From Lunularia cruciata (Eukaryota > Streptophyta > Marchantiopsida > Lunulariales > Lunulariaceae): DNA of 64,000 nucleotides. The notes beneath the pieces were generated by a model. The model was given only the letters and a program-made list of their open reading frames with translations. It was not told the origin of the DNA and did no database searches. This document shows positions 21,470 through 34,124 of this stretch, one piece after another (position 1 is the first letter of the stretch; every line of letters begins with the position of its first letter). Location of the stretch: NCBI GenBank assembly GCA_948567375.1, contig OX419761.1, forward strand, positions 16,060,501 to 16,124,500, given 5' to 3'. Position numbers and translations under genes: made by a program.

Positions 21470-22090
21470 GTTTTGGCAAAGCGCTGCTAGTTCTTGTGGT
21501 GGGATCGAATAATTTAACACCTCTGTTTCCTGACTCGGTTACAACGTTAGAATCTCTGCAGGTTCTGGATCTGTCAAACAATAGTTATTTGACTCTTTAC
21601 CGGAGTTGCAGGGCTTCACATGCTACAGGATAGGTATCAGTGGCCACAGTGGTGAAGTTTTGAAGGAAGAGATAGTTTTATTCGTCGACCACTTCTTCTG
21701 AGGTATGTGGTTTCACTTCGGACATCCTTTGATCTGGCTAAGAACCATTTCAGTGACTCCATTAATCTTGGCGATTGGGGTAATCCTCAAAGAATGCTGT
21801 ACATGATACTCTTCGGTCTCATACCTCCTATCGCCTCCAACCTCAGTATGTTGGAGTCTCTGGACCTTTCGGAGAACAACTCTTCCGGAAGTACACCAAC
21901 GAGCTTGGCGCAGTTTACACAGAGAGTTACTACAATGTGAGTTCAACAAAGCTAATAGTACCGATCCATCCCCTTCCCAGCTTGAAGCGATAGAGAAAAG
22001 ACCTCGTTCATTGGTAACCCTGGCCTTTGGAATTTTCCTTTGGATCAATGCAGAAAATCTCCAAGGTCCTGCTACACTTCTAACCATTGA
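21470..22090 (+). pseudogene. LRR receptor-like protein/kinase ectodomain remnant (short copy)
   Basis: Pieces in several frames read as extracellular plant LRRs: LQVLDLSNNSYL (about 21556), SLRTSFDLAKNHFSDS (21708), SNLSMLESLDLSENNSSGS (21840) and, near 22005, the end-cap SFIGNPGLWNFPLDQC, typical of the residues that close LRR-RLK/RLP ectodomains ('F.GNPGLC'). Stops and frameshifts break it and no kinase domain follows. It is collinear with the 3' half of the pseudogene at 42000-44830 (for example FRTSFDISRNHFTEP there), so it is a deletion derivative of the same gene. Confidence 0.7.
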
Positions 22091-22908
22091 CGCCTACGAA
22101 GGTAGGCGTCAAGATCTATTCTTGGACCTCGATGAATTGGTCTCGCTCCCCGCATGTTCAGTAGGGTTTGTAGGGCGACTCTGTGTTTAGCTGCATTCAT
22201 GTTTCAAAGCGAATCGGAATAATCCTTCTCGGTATTACATATGTAGTACTTAACCGACTAAAATCCCTCTATTCGTGCAGAGTAACGCCCAGGCCAAGGC
22301 TGGCTAATGTATGGGCTTTACAGGTTCAGGACGTGAACAAAATTGTACGATACTTAGGGCCCGTAGTCCTGTATTTCACCTCTGTTATCAATCGGATGTT
22401 GTTTTGAATGAAACACGGTTCATTTTACACGATTCATTTGTATATGAAGTTGGAGTGATTTCTCAGAAAATACAATCATTTATCTGAGCGTGGATTAGCA
22501 GCCATCCGCCTGGTGAAACTGCGCGGAAATCAGATCCGGGTATCTTCATCTGTCTGTAATTGCTTGTGCTTTTAGTAAAGTCTGTCGAAGCAACTTTCCT
22601 GCGCCATAATCACGCGGATGTACCTGAAATGACTTCTGGGGTCGAATAGTATACTATAATCAGTCTCCATTATACACGGACCGTAGATACCCGAAGGTGA
22701 ATGTCCATGCTGTACACTGTGATTTAGAATCTTACCTCCAAATCACTCCATCCTTTCTGCTGAGTCATTATTTCACCTTGAGGGTGACCGTTATTTCCAC
22801 GAGACTTCGTTTCTTATGCTTCCTACTCGGTTCCATTTCTTATGTTCCATTTCTTATGCTTCTTACTATGGGAACTATGGGAATTTCGCGCCTGTGTCTG
22901 TGATACTC
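22091..22908. other. No gene seen
   Basis: Flank of the LRR pseudogene. Short open frames only, without recognised domains or splice-linked coding signal. Confidence 0.4.
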
Positions 22909-23250
22909 TAATGTGCATTCGGATCAACGTTGAATGTTATGCTAGCATGCAGACAATCCCTAGCGCTTGACTTTCTTGTCCCATAACAAGAGAATATCAT
23001 AGTGGAACCAGTTTACCACAAGTAACGTGCATTTGGGTTAACGATGAATATTACGCTACCATGCAGACAATAGCTAGTGCTTGACTTTCTTGTTCCATAA
23101 CAAGAGAATATCGTAGTGGAACCAGTTTACCACAAGTAACGTGCATTTGGGTTAACGATGAATATTACGCTACCTTGCAGACAATCGCTAGTGCTTGACT
23201 TTCTTGTTCCATAACAAGAGAATATCGTAGTGGAACCAGTTTACCACAAG
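22909..23250 (+). repeat. 114-bp minisatellite, exactly 3 units
   Basis: Units start at 22909, 23023 and 23137 with TAA.GTGCATT.GG.T.AACG and end TTTACCACAAG. Units 2 and 3 differ at very few positions; unit 1 is more diverged. Each contains GCTTGACTTTCTTGT.CCATAA. No coding frame runs through the units. Confidence 0.9.
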
Positions 23251-25044
23251 TAGGTATGATCACCAATTTGTGTAAAAAGTAGAGTGTAATTCCAGGAACT
23301 AGGGACCTAAGATGCTAAGAATTACAGAGTTTACACTCTAAAACCATATGAGACACCGTATCTACTGGCCAGTAAATTGTTTGCGCAGTAATTGTAAGTG
23401 TAGTGGTCTCGGTGACAGAGCTCGATATCGATCGCTTGACTGAAGCCAGATTCAAATGGAGAGGAAACGTTCTTCTGCAAAGCACCTTCCTGGTTCATGG
23501 ATTGAAAATCGAGTACTCGACCTCCTGCTCCAGGTAATGAGAACTGCGTTCGGGCAGAAAACGAAACAACAGAGCTGTGAGAGTGGAGACTTCCACTTGT
23601 GAGAACAATAAAAGTGTACGTGTTTACTACCAGACAAATGCGATTCTCATGTACGCAACAGGTTGTATACAGTTGGATGCGAAGAGAAGGAGAAGACCAG
23701 AAATATCTTGTGCCGATCGCAAACCGTTTCTGGACGGATGAATCTGCCACCTCAATGCGTTTCTCTTCACCATGTAATCTGGATTACAACTAACAGCTCA
23801 CAAATCAAATCAGGATTGTCTAATTAAATTATTTAGTAGTTTAAATATCTACCGGATTAATCACACTCGTTGGAAAATTATATTGACTTGGCTTAACGAT
23901 TGAACTATTGTAGATGATTTTCCAGTTATATAAAAAGTAATTATTCAGCCCATTTAAAGATTTACAAAAAAAAAACTCATCAGAATAATTAGATGAACCA
24001 TTGAACTATTGAAAATCTTTTTTTTTTTTGAATCTGTATAATATCCTTCTATAAGATTCTGAAATTTCACTTATCATAGATTTCCCACCTCTGCAAAACT
24101 TTGAATTGCTCCTTAGATTAATAATACCAGATAAATCGACAAAGCAAGATAGCCTCTCTCTCCAATTATTACAACTAGTGACTAAATAAATAAATTTCTT
24201 AAAGGTTGAATAGTTTGGATATTCAAGTAGTCGACGTCCACAGAATAAGCTTTCCAAATTACACTTCTTTTAACAAAAATGATATATATATTATTTTTGA
24301 CAATTTTTTAGAGCATTCAAATCTCTTGTCATAATTTTAAAATATTTAAAATAAACTCATAATGCCTTGAGGATATTGGATATTCCTTTATAGAATACTG
24401 AATAATAAAACGTAAATAATTCACTTAAAATTGGAAGTATTTTTATCGTTTATATCTATAAAGAATATCTACTTTTCTACTTTCATAGAAATCCAAGTAT
24501 GTATATTTCAAAAGTACAATAGACAAATAAATAATATACTTACACTAAACGTCTTAAATGAAATTTCAAAACGGTTAGTTCTTTTCAGAAGCTGAAAAAT
24601 ATAATCTATATACTTAACTTTGTTACTATTAACATGTAAATATTATAACCTGACAGAAATAATACCAATTTCTACAAAACTATGATCCTTACATTGTGGC
24701 TAAGGATCACCACCTCTACATGATAGTTTGAGAGAATCAAAAGCTAAAAGGTCTTTTGCTTATATCAAGAGTATAAGGAATATAAATTTGACTTTCATTT
24801 CTCGTAGTGGATTGCAGGTTATATTTGACACTTGATGCGGAAGCATCTCTCTTTAAATTGTGTGCTTTGTAATTGCTAAAGCACAAAGCACGCCTCAAAA
24901 TGGTGCATGGACGGTGGTGCTCTTTGAACGGTTGATCCTGAAGTTGCTTCTGCAATATCTTGTCAATGTTATCTCTTTCTAGCATATCTGGTTAAGTGAC
25001 AAAGACATTGTACTTGAGGAACTTATGTAATCGGAAGAGAGGTT
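23251..25044. other. AT-rich intergenic DNA, no gene seen
   Basis: Strongly AT-rich from about 23810 to 25040. Short minus-strand frames (for example 24006-24257) show no recognisable domain. No repeat family member was identified. Confidence 0.4.
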
Positions 25045-25679
25045 TATCGTGCGTATATACATTGCTACACAACATACATCGCTGTCAACATTATACATTA
25101 TAGAAATAGAACTCACATATAAGTTATATATAAACTCTAAAGTGCCATAATAATCAGATTGCTTACCACTCTCAACTCAAATCAATACTTTATCTGTCAC
25201 TCTATAAACTGCAAACAACTGGGCACTGATTATAATCAAACCACACCCACTCAAGCATAGAGAATCCAGGTGACGTTCGCCGGTCTATGTACACCATAAC
25301 CAGGAACTTGAAGGCTCAACATCAAAGAAGTGAACTCTCTGGAGCTCACTTCTAAACTATACCCCATGGACTCGAGCTAGCATTGAAACCCTAACGGTCC
25401 CGCTGATGGCACACTCGACGATACGAACGGTGCAAAGTGACGGTGGGCCCCACCGTGAAGTCAGTACCCTGAACACCAAATCTGACTGTCGGAAAGTAGT
25501 CTCTGAGAAACTACTAGAATAACTCTAACTACTACCAATGGAACTCCAGTGTCCGAGCAGCTAGATGCGAAACTACAAATGGCGTGACAATTGTCGTGCG
25601 TATATACATCACTGTCAACATCATACACTATAGAAACACAACTCACACATAAGTCATACATAGACTCTAAAGTGCCACA
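25045..25679 (-). mobile_element. Ty3/gypsy 3' LTR (element A)
   Basis: Matches the LTR at 56633-57294 along its length. It begins TATCGTGCG where the other begins TGTCGTGCG, and ends GTGCCACA. On the plus strand it is followed directly by a pyrimidine run (TCGCCCCCCTAG), the polypurine tract of a minus-strand element. As in the other copy, its two ends carry the same sequence (second copy from 25592, here with a 17-base gap). Confidence 0.8.
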
Positions 25680-26744
25680 ATCGCCCCCCTAGCTAGCGGT
25701 TAGGTCCCTCTAACTCCAAATAGCCATCTACTCTAAGTATATGGTATAGCCTCTAATGGGCAAAGATCAAGAGGCCGGGTGCTATGGAGCCCCATCGTTA
25801 GTCGCCTGTCTACAATCTATACCATATAAAGAATGAACTAGCTATAGGTCAAGTACATCTAGGACATAACCATTGTCTTTGAGGAACCACCGTGAGGGGA
25901 GGAGTCATACATGCCATATGCCATCCTCTCGAACAGCTATCACACACTAACATAGTAGCAGGTCCACCTAAAGAGCCGCATAACATACACCTGAAGCCTG
26001 CACGTACAAGTGCCAAGCTTGGGTCCATAGTACCATCAATGTTTGGGAGGTGGCATGGCGCACAATTGCGCACATGATCATTCCAAACAACACCATCATG
26101 TCCTTCTAACACAAGGACTCCAGATGACAAAACCTCACGCACTCTCAAGATAGTGCGACCTATAGAAACATCAAGTGTTGTTGGTGCTGTCTGCTATAGA
26201 TATACATAGTCGCCTGGATGAAATCGACGGATAGAGGGTCTATAACCTCCTCCTCGAATGGTAGCATAGCATAAAGTATCTCTATGTTGAGCAATCGCCA
26301 AGTTCTCAAAGGCCATCGGCATCACTCTCCAAAAGATCTCGGCACGCTGAGAACATGCGTTCATCCATACATCGAGGTCATCCAAGTCCAAAACTACAGT
26401 AGCATCTCAACGAATAGCTGCATGTAAATCTGGATCTCGTCCATAGAGTAGAAAGTATGGAGAGAAGGATGCTAAGGAGGCTTGCCGGCTGAACCGATAG
26501 CCCATGGCCAACCAAGGTAATTGGAGATCCCAATCTCCCAAGTGGCCTCTTTGCAAACCATACTTTCGCAATCCTCTCTTCACCATCTGAACCACTCTCT
26601 CTGCTAAGCCATCTGCCTCCGGGTGATCTTGGGATGTAGTACGATGATCAATCAAAGCCTTGTCACATAAGATCTGAAACTCCCCCAAGAACTTTATTCC
26701 GTGATCAATCAAAACCTCAACTGATGCACCAAAATGACTAAGAA
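25680..26744 (-). pseudogene. Ty3/gypsy integrase-PHD fragment (element A)
   Basis: The 3' end of pol, closely matching 57295-58360. Minus-strand pieces include TSQDHPEADGLAERVV (around the integrase glutamate), PWLAMGYRFSRQAS, and a C-terminal PHD finger (25852-25989) with every zinc ligand kept: CMLC, CDSC, H, C and CPRC. Frames are broken at about 26150, 26193 and 26400. The upstream part of pol is absent: at 26742-26744 the sequence switches without an LTR into an HNL exon. It cannot transpose by itself. Confidence 0.85.
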
Positions 26745-29700
26745 AGGGAGTCAATCCCAGGGAATGTCAATACAGTTAAGTTTGATGAATTTAGTGGACA
26801 TGTCTTTCATCCAAATCCGGGCTGTCAAACGGCTAGAATCATACATTGTAGTACACCCATACCCCGTAGCTTACATACATCGGGCAACCGAGGGATATGG
26901 GAAGGCGGATCTCGAGACCACTAGGAGAAAATGTGGAGTCTTGCAGAGGAGTGTGGCAACCATGCGATATTGAGGATATTCTGGCCAAATACAAGGTAAG
27001 ATGATTGTTGAACCATAGTTTTTAGGAGCCACAAAGTCTCGGGCACATTCATGGTTGGACGACTACATCCAAAATCAGCCTTGATTCTTTCTTCTGTATG
27101 AAAAATGTACATGTGATTAGTCATTTGTTGTAATTGTGCAGGGTAAAACTACCAACCGTGAACTCCAAGTACTATCCATGGGCATGTCGGATTCCGTGGC
27201 TGTGAATCTGAGGAGAGCATCTAAGTTGCGCAGGAAGAATTCTTCTTGTTTCGACGGGCGTTTCTCCGACCTACGAAGTTTACGTCTATTGAGAATGAGA
27301 GATCTGAACCTGATAGACTCGCATCAAGCATTGCGGTTCCCTTGGCCCCTCAGCATGCTCCACATGAACAATTGTTCGAAAGAAGAGGGGAAAGAAAGCT
27401 GGTTACAGGAAGCTTGTTGGCCAATCCGAGAGGAGGACGTTGGGAGCCTTCCTCGACTTGCTGTTCTCATCTTTGATCATTATTGCTCGGTCATTTTGCC
27501 AAGCAACATTCACGAATGGAATTATCTCAAGGTTATCATGATTCATGCCAGGGACTTGACAAGATTACCGCGGAATTTCGGTCGTCTTCCATGTTTGGAG
27601 CCATTGGATCTTCAAGATGTACAGATAGCAGAGCTTCCACTTTCAATTTGGGAGTTGGCATCGTTGCGAGACCTCAGGTTAGTGGACTGCTTGAATTTCA
27701 AAAGTTGGCACCAAAAGTCAATACACGTTTCAAATCAACTAAATTCTCTCACAACACTTCACCTGGAAAACCTTCCTGCACTGTCAGAGTTGCCCGATGG
27801 CTTTGGAGCTTTCGAATCTCTCACAAAATTAACCATGGTAAACCTTCCCGCATTGAGAAAGTTACCGGACAGCTTCGGGGCTACGTGTTCTCTCCAAACA
27901 TTGATGTTAAAGAAATATAATGTTCTGAAGAGACTGTCTGATCGATTTGGTGACCTCCGAACGGTGATCGATTTGGTGACCTCCGAACGGTTGAAAACCC
28001 TAGATATATGTTCGTGTCCGAGGTTGGAGAGCCTAGGGGAGTCGTTCGGCGGTCTGCATGCCCTCAAGAATTTGTCGTTAGGTGACCTTCCTTATTTGGA
28101 AATGCTGCCTCACACGATTGGGCAATTGGCATCCCTTGAGAGGTTTACTTTAGACTTGTGTGATAAACTAACGATGTTGCCGGAGAGTTTTGGTGAGCTC
28201 GAATTATTGCGGGAAATAAAGGTATCTCGGTGCCCTTCTTTGAAATACTTGTGGGAAGACCCTAAACTGGGGGAATATGCATCCTCCGGCGAACCGGGAA
28301 ATACGCTTATCAATCTGCAAAGATTAACAGTAAAGTTGTGTCGTAGGTTTCAAGCTTTACCACAATCGTTAGGACAACTTCCATGTCTGGATTATTTGGA
28401 TATAGAGGGATGTGAAACCTTTAAATGTTCACCTTCTTTGCTAAGGCAACTCACACGGCTGAAACATTTAATGATTGGAGGTGCGGTTGTTCCTGAAGAT
28501 ACTAAATGGAAACATGGGCAGACAGAGAACCCCGAACCACAAAGAATCGGGGATGACGACGAGTCCCCAGGCGGAACGGATTTATTTCCTGCAAAGCTTG
28601 GATGGGTAAGTGGTTCGACCTTTGAGTTTCCCGGAGATCTTACTTCTTTGGAATATTTAAACATACATGATTATAGCTCCGTGGGGAAACTCCCGGAATG
28701 TCTAAGTCGACTAATGGTTCTGCGGACGCTGATCGTGCGCAAATGTATAAATATTCCCGAGTCTATAGGACTGCTGAAAGCTTTAACATAATTATCTGTA
28801 GAAGGGACTTTTACGAGCCTACCGACAGGTATGTGGGAGTTGAAATCCCTCGAGTACTTAACCTTGACAGGTGGACGCTTTAAGGACCTTCCTGTTTCCT
28901 TGGGACAGCTAGCGGCACTCCGACATTTGAATTACGACAATGTGATTACCTGACTCATCTGCCTGACTCCTTGGGCCAACTCACTAGTCTGCGAGATCTG
29001 GTAATTAGCAATTGTAAGTCTCTCGAAAAGTTACCCGAGTCGCTGGGTAAACTCGCATCTCTTGATTTGTTGCTTATCGAAGGATGTGTTTCTCTCAAGA
29101 CTATACCCCACTCGCTTGGACAATTAACATCGTTAGCAGGATTGATAATCGACGGTTGCGTATCCCTCGTCAATGACCAGGCTAACACCAATTCTCGAGG
29201 ACAGCTCAAGTCCCTTTGGAACTTAACCATTAAAGGTTGTGTGTCACTTCATAGCTTACCTGAATTTCTTTTCGATCTTATACCTCTGCGAGAGTTAGTG
29301 ATAGAAGGATGTATGTTTCCTGATATCATACCGGGTTCCCTGGGACAGCTTAAAAATTTACAACGGTTAGATATAAAGAGATCTTTATCCAATAACCTTG
29401 TGGTTGACCCTTTGCAGTATTCGTCTCTTAAAGCATTAATTATTCAAGATTGTGTTTCTGTCAATATTTTACCAGATTCCATAGGACAGCTCTCATTTCT
29501 AGAAAGTCTAGCGATCAAAGGGTGTGTGTCTATAAGAGATTTTCCTGACCTTTTACAGGTAACATCTCTTAAATATTTACGGATAGAGGGGTGTCCATCC
29601 CTCGTCGTTCTACCCCACTCCATAGGACAACTCGCTTCTCTGGTACAATTTACCATAAAAGAGTGTGCATCTCTTGTAACCATTCCTGACCCTCTCCACC

Positions 29701-31631
29701 TCCTATCACTTGAAGTTTTGGTCATAGAGGGTTGCACCTCTCTCCGGGCCATCCCTGACTCGCTGGGACAACTCGCATCTCTGAGACGGTTGACCATAAA
29801 AGAGTGCGCATCTCTCATTTCCATCCCTGAGCCTCTCCACCTCGTATCTCTTAAATATTTAGCCATAGAGGGTTGCACCTCTCTCAGGGCCATGCCTAAC
29901 TCGATGGGACAACTCAAATCCTTAACAGATTTGATCCTAAAAGGTTGTACAACCATCAGTAGTTTGCCAGATTCTCTAGGGGAACTTGCATCTCTAAAAG
30001 TTTTGAACACAGACGGATGCATATCCCTCAAGGACCTACCAAGAAGCATGGGACAGTTGAGATTGCTTGAGACATTGTCTTTGTCGGGATGCTTCGAAGA
30101 TCTCCCCGAATGGTTGGGGCAATTTGCGGCACTTAAGGATTTAGAGGTACGGCATTGTCCCCGGTTGAAATATTTACCTGAGTCCCTGGGGCAACTCACC
30201 GCGCTGAGATGTCTCAAAATAATCAAATGTGAGACCCTTGAGAACCTGCCTGATTCTTTAGGGCAACTTGCATCTCTAAGAGTTTTGAACACAATGGGAT
30301 GCACATCCATCAAGAACCTACCAACAAGCATAAGACAGTTGAGATTCATTGAGACATTGACCTTATCGGGATGCTTTAAGGATCTTCCCGAATGGTTGGG
30401 GCAATTTGGGGCACTTAATTATTTAGGGGTACAGCATTGTGATCGATTGAGATACTTACCTGAGTCCCTGGGGCAACTCATCGCGCTGAGTGATCTCGAA
30501 ATAGTCGAATGTAAGGCCCTTGAGAAGCTGCCTGATTCTTTAGGGCAACTCACATCTCTCAAATCGCTTTCCGTAAAGGAGTGTGTCTCGCTTCAGCCTA
30601 GACCTGATAAACTAGAGGAACTCAACTCTCTAAAAAGTTTGGTTATTAAAAGGTGTGTACCTGAGTCAGTTAATAAAGTACCCGACTGTCTTGGGCAGCT
30701 GGCATGTTCAGAGCTAGGGCCTTTTGCTAGTCTACCAACAAGCCTCAGACTGCTAACATGTCTAAAGGAGTTAACGTTGATGGGTCAGAACTTTGCGCAT
30801 CTCCCCGACTGGCTGTGGCAAATGCCGGCACTAACAAACCTAACAATACAACAGTGTGATCATTTAAGCCATATGCCAGACGTGAGCTCTTCAGGACAAG
30901 TAATTACACTCGAACGCCTCGCGATAGTTGAGTGCAAAGCTCTCAAGAACTTACCCGAATCTATTGGAAACATCGCAGCTCTGGAGAGATTAGTTATAAA
31001 AGGATGTATATCGCTCGAGAATATACCTGACTCTTTAGGGCAACTCGCACATCTTACCGACTTACATATTGAAGGGTGTGTAGGTGTGAAGGCCATACCT
31101 GACTCTCTGAGGCAGCTCCATGATCTAGAATATTTGTATGCCGACTCATATTTGGTCATGTCCGTCGGACCACTCAGATCTCTTAAAAGACTAACAGTGG
31201 CAGGTGAGTACTCCGAGGATCTTTTGGAGGCTCCTAAATTGGCACAGTTTTCAGCGCTAAATGTGCTGAGGCTACTACGGTGTGATTATTTCATCCATTT
31301 ACCTGACTTGCTACGCTCAACCAGCTTGAATGATCTGTTCATAGGAGATGATCTGTTCATGCAGCATGATTATCTGCGTGATCATTTTGGCTCATCTAAT
31401 TCTGCTCGACTAGCGAAAAAGAAGCTCGGGCCACGGCAGTATCTGGAAATTCACGAGGAGCCACGGCAGAATCTGGAAATTCACGACCATGAGCTTCGAC
31501 GACAATCTACATATTTTCCAGTGTCTATGGAACAGCTGATGTCCTTGAAGTATGTTCATGTTACTGGCCAGGCGTCTTTACGCGTACTCGAATCTCTTTG
31601 GAGATTGCAGTCTAAGATAATTACCTGTTGA
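26742..31631 (+). pseudogene. HNL copy 2: 5'-truncated, broken NB-ARC-LRR
   Basis: Keeps only the last part of the NB-ARC exon (26742-26995), intron 3 (26996-27141, donor GTAAGA and acceptor TTGTGCAG intact) and the LRR exon (27142-31631, TGA). Hydrolase, P-loop and Walker B are missing. Three breaks versus copy 1 are: an extra base near 26882 just after the YIHR position, a TAA at 28789-28791 where copy 1 has a Lys codon, and a one-base loss near 28922-28935. Beyond them an 886-codon frame (28971-31631) is still open, so decay is young. It keeps about 80 LRR residues absent in copy 1 (about 30435-30675). A promoter is not evident. Confidence 0.9.
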
Positions 31632-33429
31632 AATAGCTTTCGAGAAATTCTTCATGTCTCGAACCTACTCACCGTGAAACATCCTTCCTTTGTATTCCAT
31701 GTGTGGCAGCTCACTTCATTTGGAGCACTGTCGCTAGACTTCTGACAACCTCTTGAGAATCTTTTCTCGTTCTGATGCTTAATGCTGGGCATATGGATCT
31801 CTCACGTGCAATTTACTCACCAGATAATGACAATTTCTGAATATGAAGGCAAGTTAGCGAAATGATTTCTAGAATCTTTGCCGGCAGAATGAGTACCCGT
31901 AGTAAGTTTATTTGGTGTATGATACCCAAGAGACGCAGGTGCTCATGGCCGTTGAATTCAAATATCCTTCAGTTCTTAAAGGGATGCTGCTGCTCTAGAG
32001 ACTCTTCTAGACGAATAACAGATGTGCACTCACATCTTACTGAGTGATAATAGTGACAAGGATTTGTCTTGCATATTAGTTCGCGGTGATTTCTAGGTAA
32101 GTTTATATTCCCAGTTTTTCGGTGATGCAAGTTGTCTTTAGAGCTTGAGCTTGGGTCATGTTCGCGACTTATATAGATTGGAATTTCTCCGATAACTCAA
32201 ATAGACTTGATGATTGAAACTGACTTCAACTCTCAGGCAATCTAGGATTAAGATAACCACTGTGATACACAATGTTGACATGGAAAAAAACTGGAATTGC
32301 TCAACTTGTGAACATCAAGAATTGTCACCAAGCTTGAAGAGAAACTAAACGACAGATCTCAAAGGTACTCAGATGGCTAAAGTGCTCTTACAGCTCTCCA
32401 AACTCTTGCACGTTTGTATGAGTAGAGTAATCAACCTCCGCATGTTCTGAACTTTTAGGATAGTTTCTTCAGAGCACTACATCTTACTGAGGGACCTCAG
32501 CCCCGAAGCTTTACGAGAACTGCTCTGTTTAACGGGTCAAGCAGGGAGGGTCAAAGATTTAAACCAAACGGTCGGCCAGGTGCAATGTTGTGAGAAAATT
32601 GAGCTTTTTGGAGTAATAATTATGATTGTGGGCCATGCTTTGAATGCCTTGCATCCACTTAACGTGAAATGATACAGTTGAATGTGTGGATCGGAGGCCT
32701 TCTAGATCTTTCTCTCACGTCCGCCTCAACGTGCTCCAAGGTCTCTGTGTGTCTTCCTTCCGAACATATGATAGTGTTCCGAAAGGGAGGGACCCCAGGT
32801 GGGATCAAGGAGAACAGCATTCCACCGAAGAATGATCTGGGAGTAGGTATGTAGGTTGAACAAATCAGATGCCGACATTTGTTTTAATTCCTTTTCGAGA
32901 CATTGCTTAGACTCTCATATTATCCGGGTTTGAGTATACGAATTTGATGAGATCTCTAGTTATTAATTCAATCCATTTAGTTGTTCATGACAACAGGTAC
33001 CAGAACTCGGAGCATTGGATTTCATAAACATATAATTTGAAATTGTAGCTTCTAATACCCCGTTCACTATGTCCAGTCTTGTCCAGTCTTACGTGGGTAT
33101 AGAACAATGCTAACTAACGGGTTCCATATTCATCACTCAATATATGAAATATATTAGCTTAACAGTACAGGGTGAAACAGACAAGGTTGTCCGCATTGGC
33201 TTATTGCAGACAGGTCCTGTTGCTTGAAGTGTAGAACTGGATATTTCCTTCCCGACAAATTGTTATTTGTAGCTGAGAAATGCAGATGCATAATACATAT
33301 ACAACAATGTCTAAAGCAACAGCTAGCTAGGTACCTGTCTACAAAGGACCTCTTTACAGGCAGTTGGGTGTGGCGATGCTGTTGCAACAGAATCAGATTC
33401 GCGTGTACTCAACTCATATTTAGAAGTTC
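31632..33429 (+). other. 3' flank of HNL copy 2, no gene
   Basis: Counterpart of 16382-19220 without the minisatellite-bearing insertion of block A. Junction at 32998/32999 (GTTCATGA|CAACAGG). No coding domain recognised. Confidence 0.5.
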
Positions 33430-33910
33430 TCTATTGACGCCCTGTTCGATGATTTTTCCATCTTTCATCACAGATTACATCGGCATGACGAATGGTACTG
33501 AGCCTGTAAGATACCACTGTTGTGCCATTGGAGCTTATTGTGTCTAGTGCTTCCTGTATCAACCTCTTGGACTCAGCATTAAAAGCTCTGGTGGCTTCAT
33601 CCAACAGCATAATCTCTGGGATTTTCATTACAGCTCTGCCAATATCCAGTCCCTCGAAGCTGGCCAATTGTAAAGCAAAGAAAGGGAACTCGCATCCAGC
33701 CGAAAATCGCTTCAGAATTTCCCAGTACGCCATAATACGATTCAAGTTTGTTCAAAAGGTAACATTCGCCAGGCTGTGCACATGCCTGCTCCGCTGGGGA
33801 GCAGACCTTTCCTCTTTACTTCATGATTCATCTCTGACTCGTTTGAAAGTATTCTTCGTTTCAACCAGGAATGCTTCCCTCGAATGGCTCCTGGTTGACG
33901 AGTCCTAACA
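33430..33910 (-). pseudogene. ABCB (P-glycoprotein-like) transporter NBD remnant, copy B
   Basis: On the minus strand, from high to low coordinate: Q-loop LGLVNQEPFEGSI (about 33900), a decayed signature region, Walker B plus D-loop [20 protein letters not shown] (about 33625), then [19 protein letters not shown] and STIRHADVI (H-loop region; the usual HRLSTIR has Tyr before RLSTIR). After DVI one extra base shifts the frame, and [11 protein letters not shown] continues in the next frame. These are hallmarks of ABCB exporters, membrane pumps of organic substrates. Only one partial nucleotide-binding domain is left, with no membrane helices. Confidence 0.85.
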
Positions 33911-34124
33911 TTTGGGCTCTGAGTCATTTTATTTCTAGAGACGTAAGTTCCGACCAGGCATTGCTTCGCTTGCAATCTGGTTCCAGATGTTCGAAATCTT
34001 CAACATTCTGGCTTTCTCTGAGAAAACAGGTATAGCTGACACGGTCTTTGTTCAGTTCTATTTTTGAATCTAAGTTCTATGGAGCCGCGGAAGGTACTCC
34101 CATCTAGCGAACACGTATATATCC

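Noticed and set aside
22909-23250. CRISPR-like array
   Set aside because: Units are 114-bp tandem repeats without spacers in a eukaryotic genome.
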